Part shown: positions 10,936 through 23,446 of the stretch, one piece after another | Layout: each line of letters begins with the position of its first letter | Numbering within the stretch: the stretch's first letter is position 1 | Source of the DNA: Siphonodentalium dalli | Lineage: Eukaryota > Mollusca > Scaphopoda > Gadilida > Siphonodentaliidae | Direction: 5' to 3' | Assembly (NCBI GenBank): GCA_032622095.1 | Contig: CP136065.1 | Coordinates: forward strand, 218,592,151-218,656,150 | DNA: 64,000 bases | The notes under the pieces: model-generated | The model's database searches: none | Seen by the model: only the letters and a program-made list of their open reading frames with translations | Told to the model about the DNA's origin: nothing | Position numbers and translations under genes: made by a program

Positions 10936-13174
10936 TGATATTAGTATGTAGTTCCACCCGATCCTTACGGTGTTACAAGCTATCACGGGAAATCTGCTTA
11001 GAAAGTTAATACCTGATCTTTCAGGCTTGAGATCCGCTCTCCATCTGCTGGCATCGCTAACAATGTTGACAAAATCAGGGACATATCCAGGCCGTTTTTC
11101 ATACCGTTTACCGGCTTTGTTGGCATTAACCCTTTCAGTGCCAAGTCCGATTTTTGTATCAACCCATATTTCCTTGATAATTTTTCAAATTCATTGATTA
11201 TAATGTGATAGCCAAACTACAGGCACCCCAACAACAACAAAAATTACCAAAAAAAGGTTGTTAATTTTTTTTTTTTAAATTCAGATCCCAATTCATATCA
11301 TAACAAGATATATATTTATATATATGATATAAGACATGTAAGTGTACAAAAAGATTTAACTTAAGTTTAACAGTTGGAATAATACTGTAAAGTATGTTTG
11401 GCTTTATCAAGCTTTCATCTGTGAAAACTTCAAACAGTTAACCCTTCAGACTTCAGTATTTCAATCAAATTCAAGTGAAATTACACAATACAGTAGAGGA
11501 ACAGTGACAATTTGATCAAGTAAACCTGGTTATCATGTGGGATCTCACAATACCAAATGAATAATTAACATAGAGATTAGTACTACAAGTAATTACTATA
11601 TGTAACTTAATAGACATTATTTCTGTACTACTAGTGTATTATGAATGTGTCTCTCACTTTAATTTTAGAAAATAGCCTATTATATGAATTACAGTGATAA
11701 TGGTCTCATTTCAAGCAGGATAAGCATAATCCATTGAACAAAAAGATATCTGACAATAACTTATAAGCATTTCCAATCCATACATAAATAAAAAAAATCC
11801 AAAGTTATGCTTCAGAAACTTGATCAAAGTGAACTCTCAGTAAACGTTAAAATACTGACTCCAAGAGCTCTAGATTAGCTCTCAATGCATTGGATTTAAA
11901 AACAAATTCCAGGGGGAGACCCCCCCCCCCCCCCCGCCATCAGCAGGGGGATACCCCCCCCCCCCCCCCCCAAACCTCCAAATATCATTGCCCAAAAACA
12001 GGTGTCCCCAAAATATCGCTGGATACTTCACTGAAAATGTTATACGTTACCATGGAAATCGGTTTTAAAAGTTAGGGCCTGATCTTTCTGGCTTGAGATC
12101 CGCTCTCGGTTACATGTCCGATAGTACAGAAGATAGTATATTTATTGTTATATGTTTTCCCAAATCTATGACAATCTTCCTTTCCCCAGTGATTGTAATG
12201 CTATGGTTAATTGTATAGATAAACACAGCACATCGAGATATAATGGATACAAGCATAATTAACAAGATCATATTCTAAATTGGCTGTGACTGGTAGCTAC
12301 CATTGTATACGTGAGGGAGGATCAGACCACTATCGTTCTATAGTAAACAATGGTATGATACACGTCACAGACATGGGTATCATGATACCTCAAACCTTAT
12401 TTGGACGCATGATACATCATACTTTGTAATAACTACTAGTGTCGAGAAATACCGACGAACTCTCTCTCCGACCGCCGAACCGCGAACACCTCTGTTCACC
12501 TATACCGATGCTTGCTGTGTTTATCAAGATAGACTTATATACATATAAAGTTATCAAAATCTACGGACTCTTATTGTTGAATGTTCCCGAACCACGGCCA
12601 AATCAACCCTTCAACTCTAGACGTATCGGGACATACACTGGTGTAAATGTATATGTGATATCTAGCACGAGAAATAGATAGGAGAGAATAAAATAGACAC
12701 TGGGCCCTGATTGGCCAATAGCCTTGTGTGTATTTTTTTTGTTTTTGTTTTCGCTTAAAAAATCATCACAACTCTTCCCCATGATTTCCCAAGGTAAAAT
12801 AGCCAATGACACAGGAATTAACCCTTTGTAGTGAAGTTTGAATTTTGTGATGTGGTCTAAAATATGACATTTTCTTTAGCGCGGTTCTAACGCTAGTCAG
12901 GAAAACACAAGATTGAAAGGCGAATTCCCTGCTAGACGGACATAAAACGTTTCCGCAAATGTCAATCTTTCAGATTTAAAGAAAATTTTGGACCTAGGAT
13001 TTATATTGTAAACAGTATACGCTCAAACGTTTGCACCGAGGCCTATAGAAAACATTTACACCAGTGTACATCTCATCCGTTTGCTAGCACCGCTAACAAT
13101 GTTAACCAAAAGAACTACAACTCTATATATAACGTACTTTGGGCTAAATAACGGATCTGTCTTCAGCCTATTCT
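10936..13174. other. Long stretch without gene; poly(C) tracts
   Basis: No reading frame with a recognisable motif. Two pure C runs of about 14-16 bases lie at 11920-11935 and 11955-11970. An open frame across them encodes only a proline-rich artefact. The phrase CCTGATCTTTC(A/T)GGCTTGAGATCCGCTCTC occurs at about 11010-11042 and again at 12078-12107. Confidence 0.4.
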
Positions 13175-13175
13175 C

Positions 13176-13505
13176 CCGAAAACCCGCATATTATCTGCTT
13201 ATGATAGATCTTGTGTCAGGTAGATAATATTCTTAGAATCGCCTCATTGTAAGTCGATAATGTGATGAAAATGAGAGCATTTTAGTCACATTATCGACTC
13301 ATAATGAGGCGATTCTAAGCAGATTATGTGCGGACAATGACACAAATAAGCCGACTCATGACTTTTCAGGTGTACGATCTTTAACATCTGTTTTCACTGT
13401 GGCCCGCGCCATAAAACGATTTAACGGGTAAGAGTCCATTATCATCTTATTTCATTATGTTATATGTCGATTATGTGTATTTGCTCGAGGATATGTTGTG
13501 TCATA
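13176..13505 (+). repeat. ATTATCTGCTTATAATAGAA family, copy 2
   Basis: Opposite orientation to copy 1. It contains the central inverted block GAATCGCCTCATT...AATGAGGCGATTC (13237-13315), then CTTTTCAGGTGTACGATCTTT, GTGGCCCGCGCCATAAAACG and GAGGATATGTTG in family order. Confidence 0.75.
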
Positions 13506-13704
13506 CATTTTATAACACCATAAGATCTTTAAAATCACTTCTTCGGGAAAAAAGCTCTTTTAAAAAAACACTCTTTAAAAACAGGCTAACGCTGGTAGCG
13601 CATACCATTGATAACAGGATAATAAAAAACCGACCAATACAAATTCTAATAAATTCTATAACAGTAAGAAACAACATGATCCAGAACGCCATTCGCTACA
13701 ATCG

Positions 13705-14275
13705 TAATAACAAAAATTCACGCAGCAATGAGAATATTTACTTACCACGCTGCAGCAATGAGAATATTTACTTACCACGAGAAGAATTGTCAAAAGAGTA
13801 CAAACTCAGATAAGAAATGAAAACGAAGAGGAAACAATGTCCAACCTCTATGTTCCGAGTGGAAGCGGAAACAATTTCCAACCTCTATATTCCGAGTGGA
13901 AGGGGAAACAATTTCCAACCTCTATGTTCAGAGTGGAAGGGAAAATTGTTGTCAAAATTTAATAACAATACATTTGATTGTGACACTGAAAAATGAACAT
14001 TTTATATTAACAAAGAGTAAAATTACTCCTTCCTGAAATAAATATGATTTATGGATCGGGGTAGTTCGCATCGACAAGAAATGAAACAATTTCCAAGAAA
14101 AGAGGAAACAATTTCCAACCTCTATGTTCCGAGTGGAAGGGGAAATTGTTGTCAACATTTAATAACAATACATTTGATTGTGACGCTGAAAAAATGAACA
14201 TTTTATATTAACAGGGGACCAAGAGGAAAATGACTCCTTCCTGAAATAAAGATGATTTTAAGGATCGGGGTAGTT
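13705..14275. repeat. Nested tandem repeats (25-bp, 39-bp and ~185-bp)
   Basis: GCAGCAATGAGAATATTTAC is present twice at 13723-13780. A 39-bp unit (GGAAACAATTTCCAACCTCT...) is then repeated about three times at 13830-13940. A larger segment ending in GATCGGGGTAGTTCG, 13905-14070, is duplicated at 14100-14276. The open frame running through the start of the block is a repeat artefact. Confidence 0.8.
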
Positions 14276-14276
14276 C

Positions 14277-15855
14277 GTATACATCTCCCATGCTGACGAT
14301 GGACAAGGACTTCCACTTCCATTAGTTCATATGCTTAACACTGATTTAGAACTGTCGAAGCAGAAACAATGGCCATTTGTCCAAAGCAAACTTTTGCCTT
14401 GATTTATACAGTCGTGGGGCTCGATTTCTGACACATTTTATTAAATTGAGAGTACTTGTTGATATAGTCCCGACGACGCGTGTGTGGAAAAAAATGTTAC
14501 CTGGTTAGTCGAAAACTGGCTTTGGATTATGACTAACTTACTGTCAAGCTGAGCGGAGTGTCGATAAACTCAGATTTGGTCATGGCCACGACCTCACTAA
14601 AGGCCATGTACTTGCAGTACCCGCAAAAGTGGGAAGTTTGTCATCCATCTAAACTGGATATTCTACGGGTTCCCAATAGAGTTTAATCCCGGGAACGGGA
14701 ATTTCCGGGTCCCATACTCATTCCCGTTTCCCGGGAATATGATTTGTAGGAACCGGGAATGGGGTGCATTGTTAACACTTGGTATATCATACATCAATGA
14801 ACACCAACTACACATAGGTTCGTTTAATTTGTCCACCACGGCACACAGTGCAGTATAAATTATGTTATATAATTAACTGCAAATTCTACATAAAGTGTGA
14901 GGACTTAAGGTTTGGTTTCGTGGCCCATGCAACAATGACTTCACGACACGTGTCACAACGTAGTGGCATGCACCGTTCGTTGGAAACAAGACTTTAATTA
15001 TCAATCACGGTGATGTTGCGTCAGCAATCTCAGGCTACTCTTAGCGACAAATGCGCAAACTGTTCATGCGGTCCTAGGTTATAAGCAACTAAATACTTGA
15101 AATTATGCCACTTGGCATTTGTGTAGGGAAACTCGAGTCAGCATAAAAAAAATACCGGCAGCTGAATGGTGTATAATATCTTCGGTTGTTTAATGTGAAA
15201 GAAATTCATAGGCTATGTTAATTCCTCGGCCATTTGTGTGGGATTGTTCGTCAAGCGGCTACATTGGTCGCCAAATTTGGTAGGGGGTGGGGGTATTTTT
15301 CTATATTAAATTTTTGTGCACAAAAGGGGGTAGTTGTGGAAATGCCAATTTATTTCCAGGAATAAGTATGGTGAGGCACCATTTCTTTTTTTGACAACTT
15401 ATGTCCGACATGGAGTTCTACACGCAAAAGTATTTAAAGTTTGGCTCAGTAGGGTAATGAATCGTCGGGATGGCTTAACCCTAACACTGTCGCCTATGGG
15501 AAATATTTAGATGATTGTAACCTATACGCCGTTGCTTGAATGGGCGGTGCAATTATGTCGTGAAATTGGCGTGTATAAAACGTGCTGCACGTGCAGTTTC
15601 TGGCTTACCAACTAGAAGAATTATCTCAGCTAATATATGTACGATGTACAAGTTGTTCCATGGGCATTGCTTCGAATAGAAAGGATTTGTTGTGAACTAG
15701 GAGAGATAACTCTATCATATCCGCCTCTTAAATCAGCCGGTACCGATATGACCTGATACGTTTAGTTCCCCGCATAGTTCAAATAAACGGCACTTAAACC
15801 GCGTGTTAACACTTTCTTCACTAAATACCCACTGACGGGTAATTCCCTCATGAAA
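14277..15855. other. No gene seen
   Basis: No motif-bearing frame on either strand. A short cluster of CCCGGGAA / TTCCCGGG-type self-complementary pieces lies at 14685-14760. A phrase shared with the 8.9 and 17.6 kb repeats (AACACTGTCGCCTATGGGAA) occurs at 15482-15502, so a fragment of that family is present. Confidence 0.4.
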
Positions 15856-16010
15856 TGTTCAGATAAATTCAACAACAGGCCGTTTGTTGAACTTATTATA
15901 TAAACATTTCCTACAAATGAATAGGAATCCTTCTGTACTTGTATTATATGTTCGTAGTCTTTTCGTATTTCCTGAACACCCCTCCAAATGAACAAACACC
16001 ACTTCAATGT
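15855..16010. mobile_element. Fragment of minisatellite ('pearl'-like) element, internally deleted
   Basis: It begins with the TGTTCAGATAA...GTTTGTTGAACTTATTA end and, after AGGAATCCTTCTGT, runs directly into TCCTGAACACCCCTCC. In the large element at 44.1-45.5 kb these are the outermost left motif and the reverse complement of the outermost right motif. The copy therefore holds both ends without the tandem-repeat core. Confidence 0.6.
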
Positions 16011-16109
16011 ATACCAAGAAAACCATAGTCAGAAATGGTAACGCCACCAAGATCATATTATTAGCCATAAATATAAATTATAATATAATTATAATATAAA
16101 ATATTATTC

Positions 16110-16142
16110 ATTAGTTAGCGCTAATATAGGCGCTAACTAATG
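16110..16142. repeat. Perfect short palindrome
   Basis: CATTAGTTAGCGCC/TAAT-type arms (TTAGTTAGCGC and GCGCTAACTAA) form a hairpin with about 14 paired bases and a 4-base loop, just after a fragment of the AACCATAGTCAGAAATGG repeat. Confidence 0.7.
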
Positions 16143-16714
16143 ACTTGTTAAATAACATCTAATAAATATTCATCTTAGTCCTTCTGGCACACGAGAATAT
16201 TTATCGCCGTTTGATTTGCACCAAGTGAACTCGGCGCATATATAATTGATAGAACTGACCTTTATTATGATGATCGTGTCGTTATTTGTTTAAGATACGT
16301 ATCAATTGACATATACGCACCCGCTCCCTATTAAAATCTATATATATCGCCCATTTTAGGGGACCTCCGCGAATTCGGGGACTTCCGCAAAGTGATCTCC
16401 ACAAATCGGGACCTATACTGCAAATCGTCGCACCCAATGCAATTTGTAAACAAATACGATTGACATGCGTTTTAACGAGGTGAGCTTTAATTAAACGAAA
16501 GAAGCATTCTACATAAACTATTTGTCATGGACTCAGCCAGTGTGCCATATAATATGTGTCAACTAAGGTCGCTTTGCGTGGTAAAAGTGAAAAGTGAAAG
16601 TGGAAAATCCCATTGAAAATGAAAGTAGCCTACAATTTTGGGAAATTCCGCGGCAGATTGCAGTGAATCTATACTATTGGAAGTGAATGTACAATTCCTG
16701 GAATTCTATCAGAT

Positions 16715-16790
16715 ATCCCGACTCTGCTCGTTTTCGTGATCATAGGTTATATAGGCCCTATATGACCACGAAAACGAGTCGAGTCGCGAT
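16715..16790. repeat. Imperfect hairpin
   Basis: GACTCTGCTCGTTTTCGTGA pairs with the downstream complement CACGAAAACGAGTCGAGTC, with an AT-rich loop that includes TATATAGGCCCTATAT. It has no obvious family members in the window. Confidence 0.6.
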
Positions 16791-17212
16791 ACATCCATCG
16801 GTACAAACACATTGTGTATACGATACAATTTTGACTTGATGACCAGAAAATAAAAGATGGCGGTTAATCCAAGTCTCCAACAGAACAGACATGCGCGCTC
16901 CAATTAAAATTACCCATAATTAAAATCACTACACAGGGGTTCCCAAAGGGTTATACATTATTTTCAGGCTATCAGAGTATTTATATTTTCAACAACATAT
17001 TATTACACCGGTGACTTTAAGTTTACAATTTCAGCCTGTCCTGAACCTATGGATACGATTTATCATATTTTCAAAAACGTATTATACACCGGTGCCGTTA
17101 ACTTTACAATTTCAGCATATACGTGATTCTATTGGTACGATTGAGTAAGGTACAAAACAAAATATCCAAGAATATATTTCTCCATTCGACCATGAGTCTA
17201 TACAGATCTGTA

Positions 17213-17670
17213 GGAATCAGGGAGCTAAATGTGTTCTAGAGTCGGGGAGCGAGTACACCGTGGAACCCTAAAGGTGAAGGTAACTGAAGAATGACCTTCA
17301 CCTGATACATGCGACACGTTATTAAAGGATGACATCGCGTTTATTTGATTTGTACATAATATCTAAATAATTTAAACTGGTGAATGAATTGGGGAACGGA
17401 TTTTTGTGAGCGGGAAATGTATTTAACTAGCTGTTGTAGATCTGGGTTTTTTCAGATCAAATTTGGCTGTGAGATAGCCCTGTCGTACACTTGGGGATTT
17501 ATTTTAAAAAGTAAACACATGACCTATGATTTTTCTTGCATTTTCGTGATCAACTGGTGTCAATCTAGCTGGGTAAACATCACTGGTATGGCCTGCAGGC
17601 TTCAATTCAGCGAATTTGGCCGAAACGTTAACACTGTCGCCTATGGGAAACCATTTAGTTCCGTGATTCC
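17213..17670 (+). repeat. ~470-bp dispersed direct repeat, copy B
   Basis: Second copy of the repeat at 8477-8925 in the same orientation, about 8.7 kb downstream. A 107-codon frame spans it, with the same non-conserved differences to copy A, so it is listed as a repeat only. Confidence 0.8.
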
Positions 17671-17690
17671 TATATACACTAGTGTACACC

Positions 17691-18294
17691 CACTGGCGTG
17701 GCGGTAATGATATAATGGATGGGGGAAATAATCAATTCCAGACTGCTGGTGCATATCTGTAAGTCATATATATATATATTTTATTTTTTTTCATTTTGGT
17801 GGCGGTGTATACGCTCTAAATCCCTGATGGGAGCTCAATAATATATAATAATGTTACAACATTACAGTGTTTTATTTTGTTCTTTCGTTTCGAAGAGGTT
17901 AGACATTCATAGATGTGACAGAAATGGTCCGACAACAGAAGCAATCCCGTGTCAAAGGGGACGAAGCAGGACGAGAAAATGGGTGTTTTATTTATAGAAT
18001 GGGAATTTTTGGGAGGATTAAAAGTCGAACTGCGACCAGAGGCCGAGTCCGGTAAAAGAGTAGTTGGGAATTTCAATTTCGTTTATTGTCGTTAACATTA
18101 TGTCAGTAATGACGAGTTTTAGTTTGTGATAAGCTATGCCAATTACAAATAAAAAAATGAAAAAGATAATTTGTAAGTCTTATATTTAAACGTTTATAGA
18201 CATTTTTCGTTCAGCAGCCCACTGGGGGTTGTGGTCGGAGACGGCCGAGTCGGCCACCGGTTTGTTAATTAGGTGCTGGTTGTTATTGTTATTT
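17691..18294. other. No gene seen
   Basis: AT-rich sequence with a (TA)n run at 17768-17780. No supported frame. Confidence 0.4.
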
Positions 18295-18649
18295 TAACGG
18301 AATTCTGAGTTAGTCATTCGTGAAACCAACATATTTTATATTCTATAATTACAATCAAGGGTATATAATATATGATCTTGAGCGCGTTACCATTTCTGAC
18401 ATTGGTTATCTTGTTGTTTATGTTTGGCATCTAACACAATTCGCCACCTTACGCTTTGATAGCGTGGCCAAAAAGCGAGAATGAAATACTGTTTTCTGTG
18501 AGAATATCTTACATATATTTCCCAGTAATTTGGAAAATTTCTTCCAAAAAATAGCAAACAAAGAAATGTAAATGTCATTGGGAACACTGTCTTTAAATTG
18601 GAATTTGTTGTCTGTAATGATATATCCCATTTTCTGAAATCGTTTCATT

Positions 18650-21075
18650 ACACGAAAAACAATGGGTAAGATAGGTATTTACAATTTCATCCTTTGTACC
18701 TTCCAACCCAATTTGTAACATATATGCCCCGCCGTATCGTGATCGGTACGTTTAAGGCAGCTGGCGAAGTATTTTGGTGATCTGAAGCCTAACTATTAGC
18801 TAAACGATTCAGAATGATACCCAATTAATTTGTATAATGCTTCAACTATGGCTGAATATGTCACTCTCATCGGTTTTATGTGATAAAGTTACCCAGGTTC
18901 CTGAAATTGTGATAAAGTTACCCAGGTTGGAGAGGATTGTGATAAAGTTACCCAGGTTAATAACATTTCATGTTTAGCAACAAATTATTCATTTTTGCGA
19001 TCAAAATGACGAACTATACAGTACTAATATGTCTTAATTTATGCTTAATAAGGGCTATTACTTGCCAAAACTTAACAATATTTCCATCTGTCACTTTTAA
19101 ATCGAGTTGATATTGTGAGATTTGCTTCACCTGGGTAACTTTATCACAATTCTCTTCAACCTGTGTAACTTTATCACAAATTTAGGAACCTGGGTAACTT
19201 TATCACAGAAAACCGGTGAGAGTGACCTATTTACTCTCACCGCTCAAAATTTCCAAAACCAGGTAATACAAATGTGTCCCCACATTTCACGTCAGCAGCC
19301 TCAGCGGTATAGTTACTGATATCATGACACTCCAAATGATGCCTTATGAATATTTTATCTCCATGATAATCACCAGAACATTGTCCAAAGCCGTACGCAT
19401 CGTCAATCAGTCAGTATATGTGCCAGAGTGAATGGCAACCAATGACAACCTAAAATAGTCCCTCTCCTACCGTTAGAAGCTGATAAATCATGATTAATGT
19501 TGTGTAGCCATGGACGTTACAAAATGATAACCATTTTGGATTCTCAAAAAATTCGCTCACCAACTACATCTGTGGGTGGCGAACTCGGTTGGCAGCTGTC
19601 AACAACAGAATACTGATCTGAATTAGTTTCACTCTTTAGTTTTTTTTAAATATAGGTTTGTAATCTGAAAGTGGTAACAATTTGTCCCCTATCTTTTGTT
19701 ATCACCGATCCTGAAGGATAATCCAAAATTTAATTCAGAACAGAGTTCATACATTTCCGGCGTTCATCCGAAAAACTGTTACATTATTGTCTAAAGGGTT
19801 GTGAGTGAACTAAATTACAATAAAGGAGTTGAAACTTGTCGAGGAATTAAATGTAAAACGTTCGTTATGACACTTAAGTCCCATCTCTCTCCGATAACCT
19901 GGTTGTTGTTGAAAATGTGAAACAGTCTACTTCGTCTGGAACAACATTAGGTATATTACCATCATCAGATATCCATTTGAGAATACTTGTATGGGAACCG
20001 AAATGTTCATTGCATGAAGAACAATGGGTAAAATAACTATTTACAATTTCACCCCTTGTACCATCGAACACAATTTGTAACATATGCCACGCCGTATGGT
20101 GATCGGTACATTTAAGGCAGCTGGTAAGGCTTTTTTCTGATCTGAAGCCTAATGTATTTGCTACACGATTCAGAATGATATCCCAATGTATATCTAAATG
20201 CTTTAACTACATGTATGTGCAGCTCAAAATGTCCAAAACAGGTAATACAAATATGTGGATAATATCCCCGACATTCAATGTCGGCAGCCTGAACGGTTTA
20301 ATTACGGATATCATGACACTCCAAATGGTGCCGTATATATGAATACATTCTCTCCAATATAATCACCAGAACATTGTCCAAGTATAGTTAATCGGTCAGT
20401 CTATGTGCCAGAGTGAATGGCAACCCATCACAACATAAACTAGTCCATATCCGACCGTTAGACGCTGATAAATCATGATTACCTTTGTCTCGCATGGACT
20501 TTGCAAACTCATAAGCATTGTGGATTCTCAAAATAAATCGCTCACCAACTACAGTTGTGGGTTGTGTGAACTCGGTCGTTAGCTATCAGCAATAGAATAC
20601 TGATTTGAAATAGTTTCACTATTTTTTTTTTAATATAGCGTTTGGAATCTGAAAAAAGTAACAACTTGTCTATACAATTTGTGATACAGATCCTGAATGA
20701 TAATCCAAAATTTCATTCAGAACATAGTTTATAAATTTCGAGCGTTCATGCCGAAAAACTGTTACATCATTGTCTATACGGGTTGTGAGCGAACTAAACG
20801 CATTGTTTCCATCTTCCGGTTTCACATAATTCCAGTTTCGTGGATATAATTCTGCATTCCACTCGAGGAGTTGAAATTTGTCGAGGAATTAAATGTAAAC
20901 CGTTCGTTATGACACTAAAGTCAGGCTTTGATTCGTCATCCACATGCCATCTCTTTCCAATAAACTGGCTGTTGTCGAAAAATATGAAACCGTCTCCTTT
21001 ATCTGGAACAACATTAGGTATGTTACAATTATCAGATATCCATTTGAGAATACGTGTAATGGGAACCAGGAGGTC
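18650..21075 (-). repeat. ~0.9-kb unit in tandem (2.3 copies), possibly an old coding remnant
   Basis: The segment from about 19250 to 20200 is repeated from about 20230 to 21075, and the end of a further copy lies at 18650-18850. Shared landmarks are GGTAATACAAAT, CCAGAGTGAATGGCAACC, TGATAAATCATGATTA, AACATTAGGTATRTTAC and GATCGGTAC. On the minus strand the copies encode similar stretches: SCLKCTDHHTAWHMLQ, then ILKWISDDGNIPNVVPDEVD in the middle copy, and ILKWISDNCNIPNVVPDKGD in the right copy. Other copies carry indels and stops. Cysteine-containing, protein-like text conserved between copies suggests a decayed duplicated exon or a transposon gene. I do not recognise the family. The longest open piece is 97 codons (20794-21087, minus). 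Confidence 0.6.
18859..19226. mobile_element. MITE with three tandem repeats in each inverted arm
   Basis: Ends GTCACTCTCATCGGTTTT and AAAACCGGTGAGAGTGAC are inverted. Each arm carries three copies of GTGATAAAGTTACCCAGGTT (or its complement) with 7-11-bp spacers. The neighbouring tandem unit supplies the empty site: at about 20205-20235 the sequence runs straight from the CTTTAACTA motif to CTCAAAATGTCC, where this copy is interrupted. Confidence 0.85.
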
Positions 21076-21147
21076 TAATGGTTCCATTCAAGTCACATAT
21101 TGTTTTACTTCCAGTTAAATAGTGGGTTAATAAGTGTATGATAAAAG

Positions 21148-23446
21148 GAAATAGTCCAGTGCATTTATGGTTTCACCTCAAAATAATTGCAACACAAAGT
21201 TTCTCAGTGGGAATAAGTACTTTAACCCATCACAAATAATATACTAAAAATCAACAAGAATCAAGAAATGCGAAATTGATGAATTTTGTGAAATAAATTT
21301 GTCTAAATTTGGTAAAAATACTCATTTTATAGCTTTTTAAGGATGTTTATAAAAAACTTCCTTTCACATGTCGTTCCATTTATATATCCATTTTGTAGAA
21401 TGCACAACCCTGTTTACAGAACAGAAAACCTTTCCTAGATACGTTCAGTATTTTTTGAGTTATGTGCCTCCAAAGTTTGGAGTTTGTCTAATTTCGGAGG
21501 GTCAATTTCTCAAAATTAGTTAAAATCCATTTTTTATGGTCTTGTATTTTAAAAAATAAAGAACAAATGAAGGGATTCATTGTTGTTTTAGTCATTTCCT
21601 CTCTTGGTTGTGCACAACATATGATTTCTTTATGTATCTATGATTGAGATGACAAAAATATTCTTAAACAAAATGTGTGTTCCACCATTGTATGGACAGC
21701 CAAATTTGCCTGTGGTCCAGCACCGGCGTGATGAAATAGCATATTTGATGTCATACAAATCAATAATTATATATCCATATTCCCTGTCTTTCTCATAATC
21801 ACTTGAGTATACATCGTTAAACACATTGTAAAGGAATTTCCCACATCATAGTGTAGAAAATCAAATTATGGCCGTATGAATCTTTAGAATTGACTCATCT
21901 AAAAATGCCATTTTGGGGCGTTTTTTGTTCATTTTTAAAGGTTTTTGTGTATAAATTGTAAAAACAATGTATGTTTAATGTGCAAAATCATTTGAACTTT
22001 CCTCCTGAAACACTTTAGTGTTGAAATAAATGCCTTATGTTGGATATGTCAATGAATGTCACTGAATTTCACTAATTGTTCTGGAAACTGATGCCAAATT
22101 TGAATATCTGAAAAATGGGGTAGGGGAAACCATATTGACAAAATCTAGAAAATATGGACCTTGATGCATAAAACTTTAACATCACCAGCTCCTATTCTTT
22201 CATACAGAGTAAACTGCATCCTGTTTTGATGTTCATATTTAGAGCTACGATCCTTTTTGTTGTAACTCAATGGCGAAATGGCGAATCATTATTTCGGGCT
22301 GGTTCTATATAACATGCTGATAAAGTTCTAAATGAACATCTAATAATTATTAAAGTACTAAACTGCTTACCATGCAAGAATAATCTGCACAAACTAGAAT
22401 AAAACAACCCTTTGTCTCCAATGACTAGCATATGGTGATAAGATCATAGCCTTTGTGACTTCACCTACCCCATTATCAACATTCAAATTTGGAGTCAGTT
22501 TCTTGAAAAATATGTGAAATCCAGTGACTGTTGATTGGCATATCCAATGTAATCATATTTTTTCCAACACTAAGTGTTTTAGGAGGAACGTTCAAATGAT
22601 TTTACACATTAAACACTAATTGTATTCATTGTTGTTTACTACTAGTATTTGTGCACAAAAAAAACTTTAAAATGGACAAAAACACCACAAAACAGTCCAA
22701 AATGGCATTTTTGGAAAAGAGTCAATACAAATGATTCATAGGGCCATAAGTTGATTATGGCACATATGTGTTTAGCAATTCCAGGTTATGAGAAATACAG
22801 GGCATATGGATATCAATTTATTGAGTTGTATGTCCTCAAATATGGTATTTCATCACACCAGTTCTGTGTCACACGGCAAATTTGGCTAAGTCCATACAAT
22901 GGAACACACATTTTGTACACACATATTTTTGTATTCTCGATCATAGATGCATAAATAAATCATTTTTTGTGCACAATTTAGTGAGGCAACTAATACAACA
23001 GTAAGATATCCCTTCATTGTAGTCTAGTTTTTAAAATACTAGACCCTCAGATATGGATTTTAGCTAATTATTCAGAAATTGAGGCTCCGAAATTAGACAA
23101 ACTCCCAATTTTGGAGGCACATAACTCGAAAAATTCTCAACGTATCTGGAAAATGTTTTATGTTCTATAATCAGGATTGTGTACTCAACAAAATGGATAT
23201 ATAAATTGAAGGACATGTGAAATGAAGTTTTTTATAAACATCCTTGAAAAGCTATAAAATGGGTATTTTACCCAATTTTACTAAATTTATTTCACAAAAT
23301 TTATCATTTCGACTTTCCTGATCCTTTTTTTATTTTTAGTATGTTGTTTATAATTGGTTAATAGACTTATTCCTGCTAAGAAACATTGTGTTGCAATGAG
23401 TTTGAGGTTTGAGGTTTGGCACTTGATTCTCATCAATGCAATGGAT
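21148..23446. mobile_element. Foldback DNA element with ~1.1-kb inverted arms
   Basis: The left half 21148-22280 is the diverged reverse complement of 22310-23446, with paired positions summing to about 44595 throughout. Examples are TTGGAGTTTGTCTAATTTCG near 21480 against GAAATTAGACAAACTCCC near 23090, and the ends TAGTCCAGTGCATTTAT / ATGCAATGGATTAATAG. The arms contain related short frames (about 64-67 codons at 21630-21824 minus and 22751-22954 plus) that are only mirror images of the same DNA. The arms are roughly 80% alike by eye, so the event is old. Confidence 0.8.

Noticed and set aside
11890-12075. Proline-rich open frame
   Set aside because: Produced by two poly(C) tracts. No homology-like text outside the tracts.
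13457-13813. 118-codon frame
   Set aside because: It starts inside a MITE-like repeat and ends in a 25-bp tandem duplication. Composition is K/N/I-rich as expected from AT-rich non-coding DNA.
17384-17707. 107-codon frame similar to one at 8660-8932
   Set aside because: Similarity is explained by a DNA repeat. Changes between copies are not biased to silent sites on either strand.
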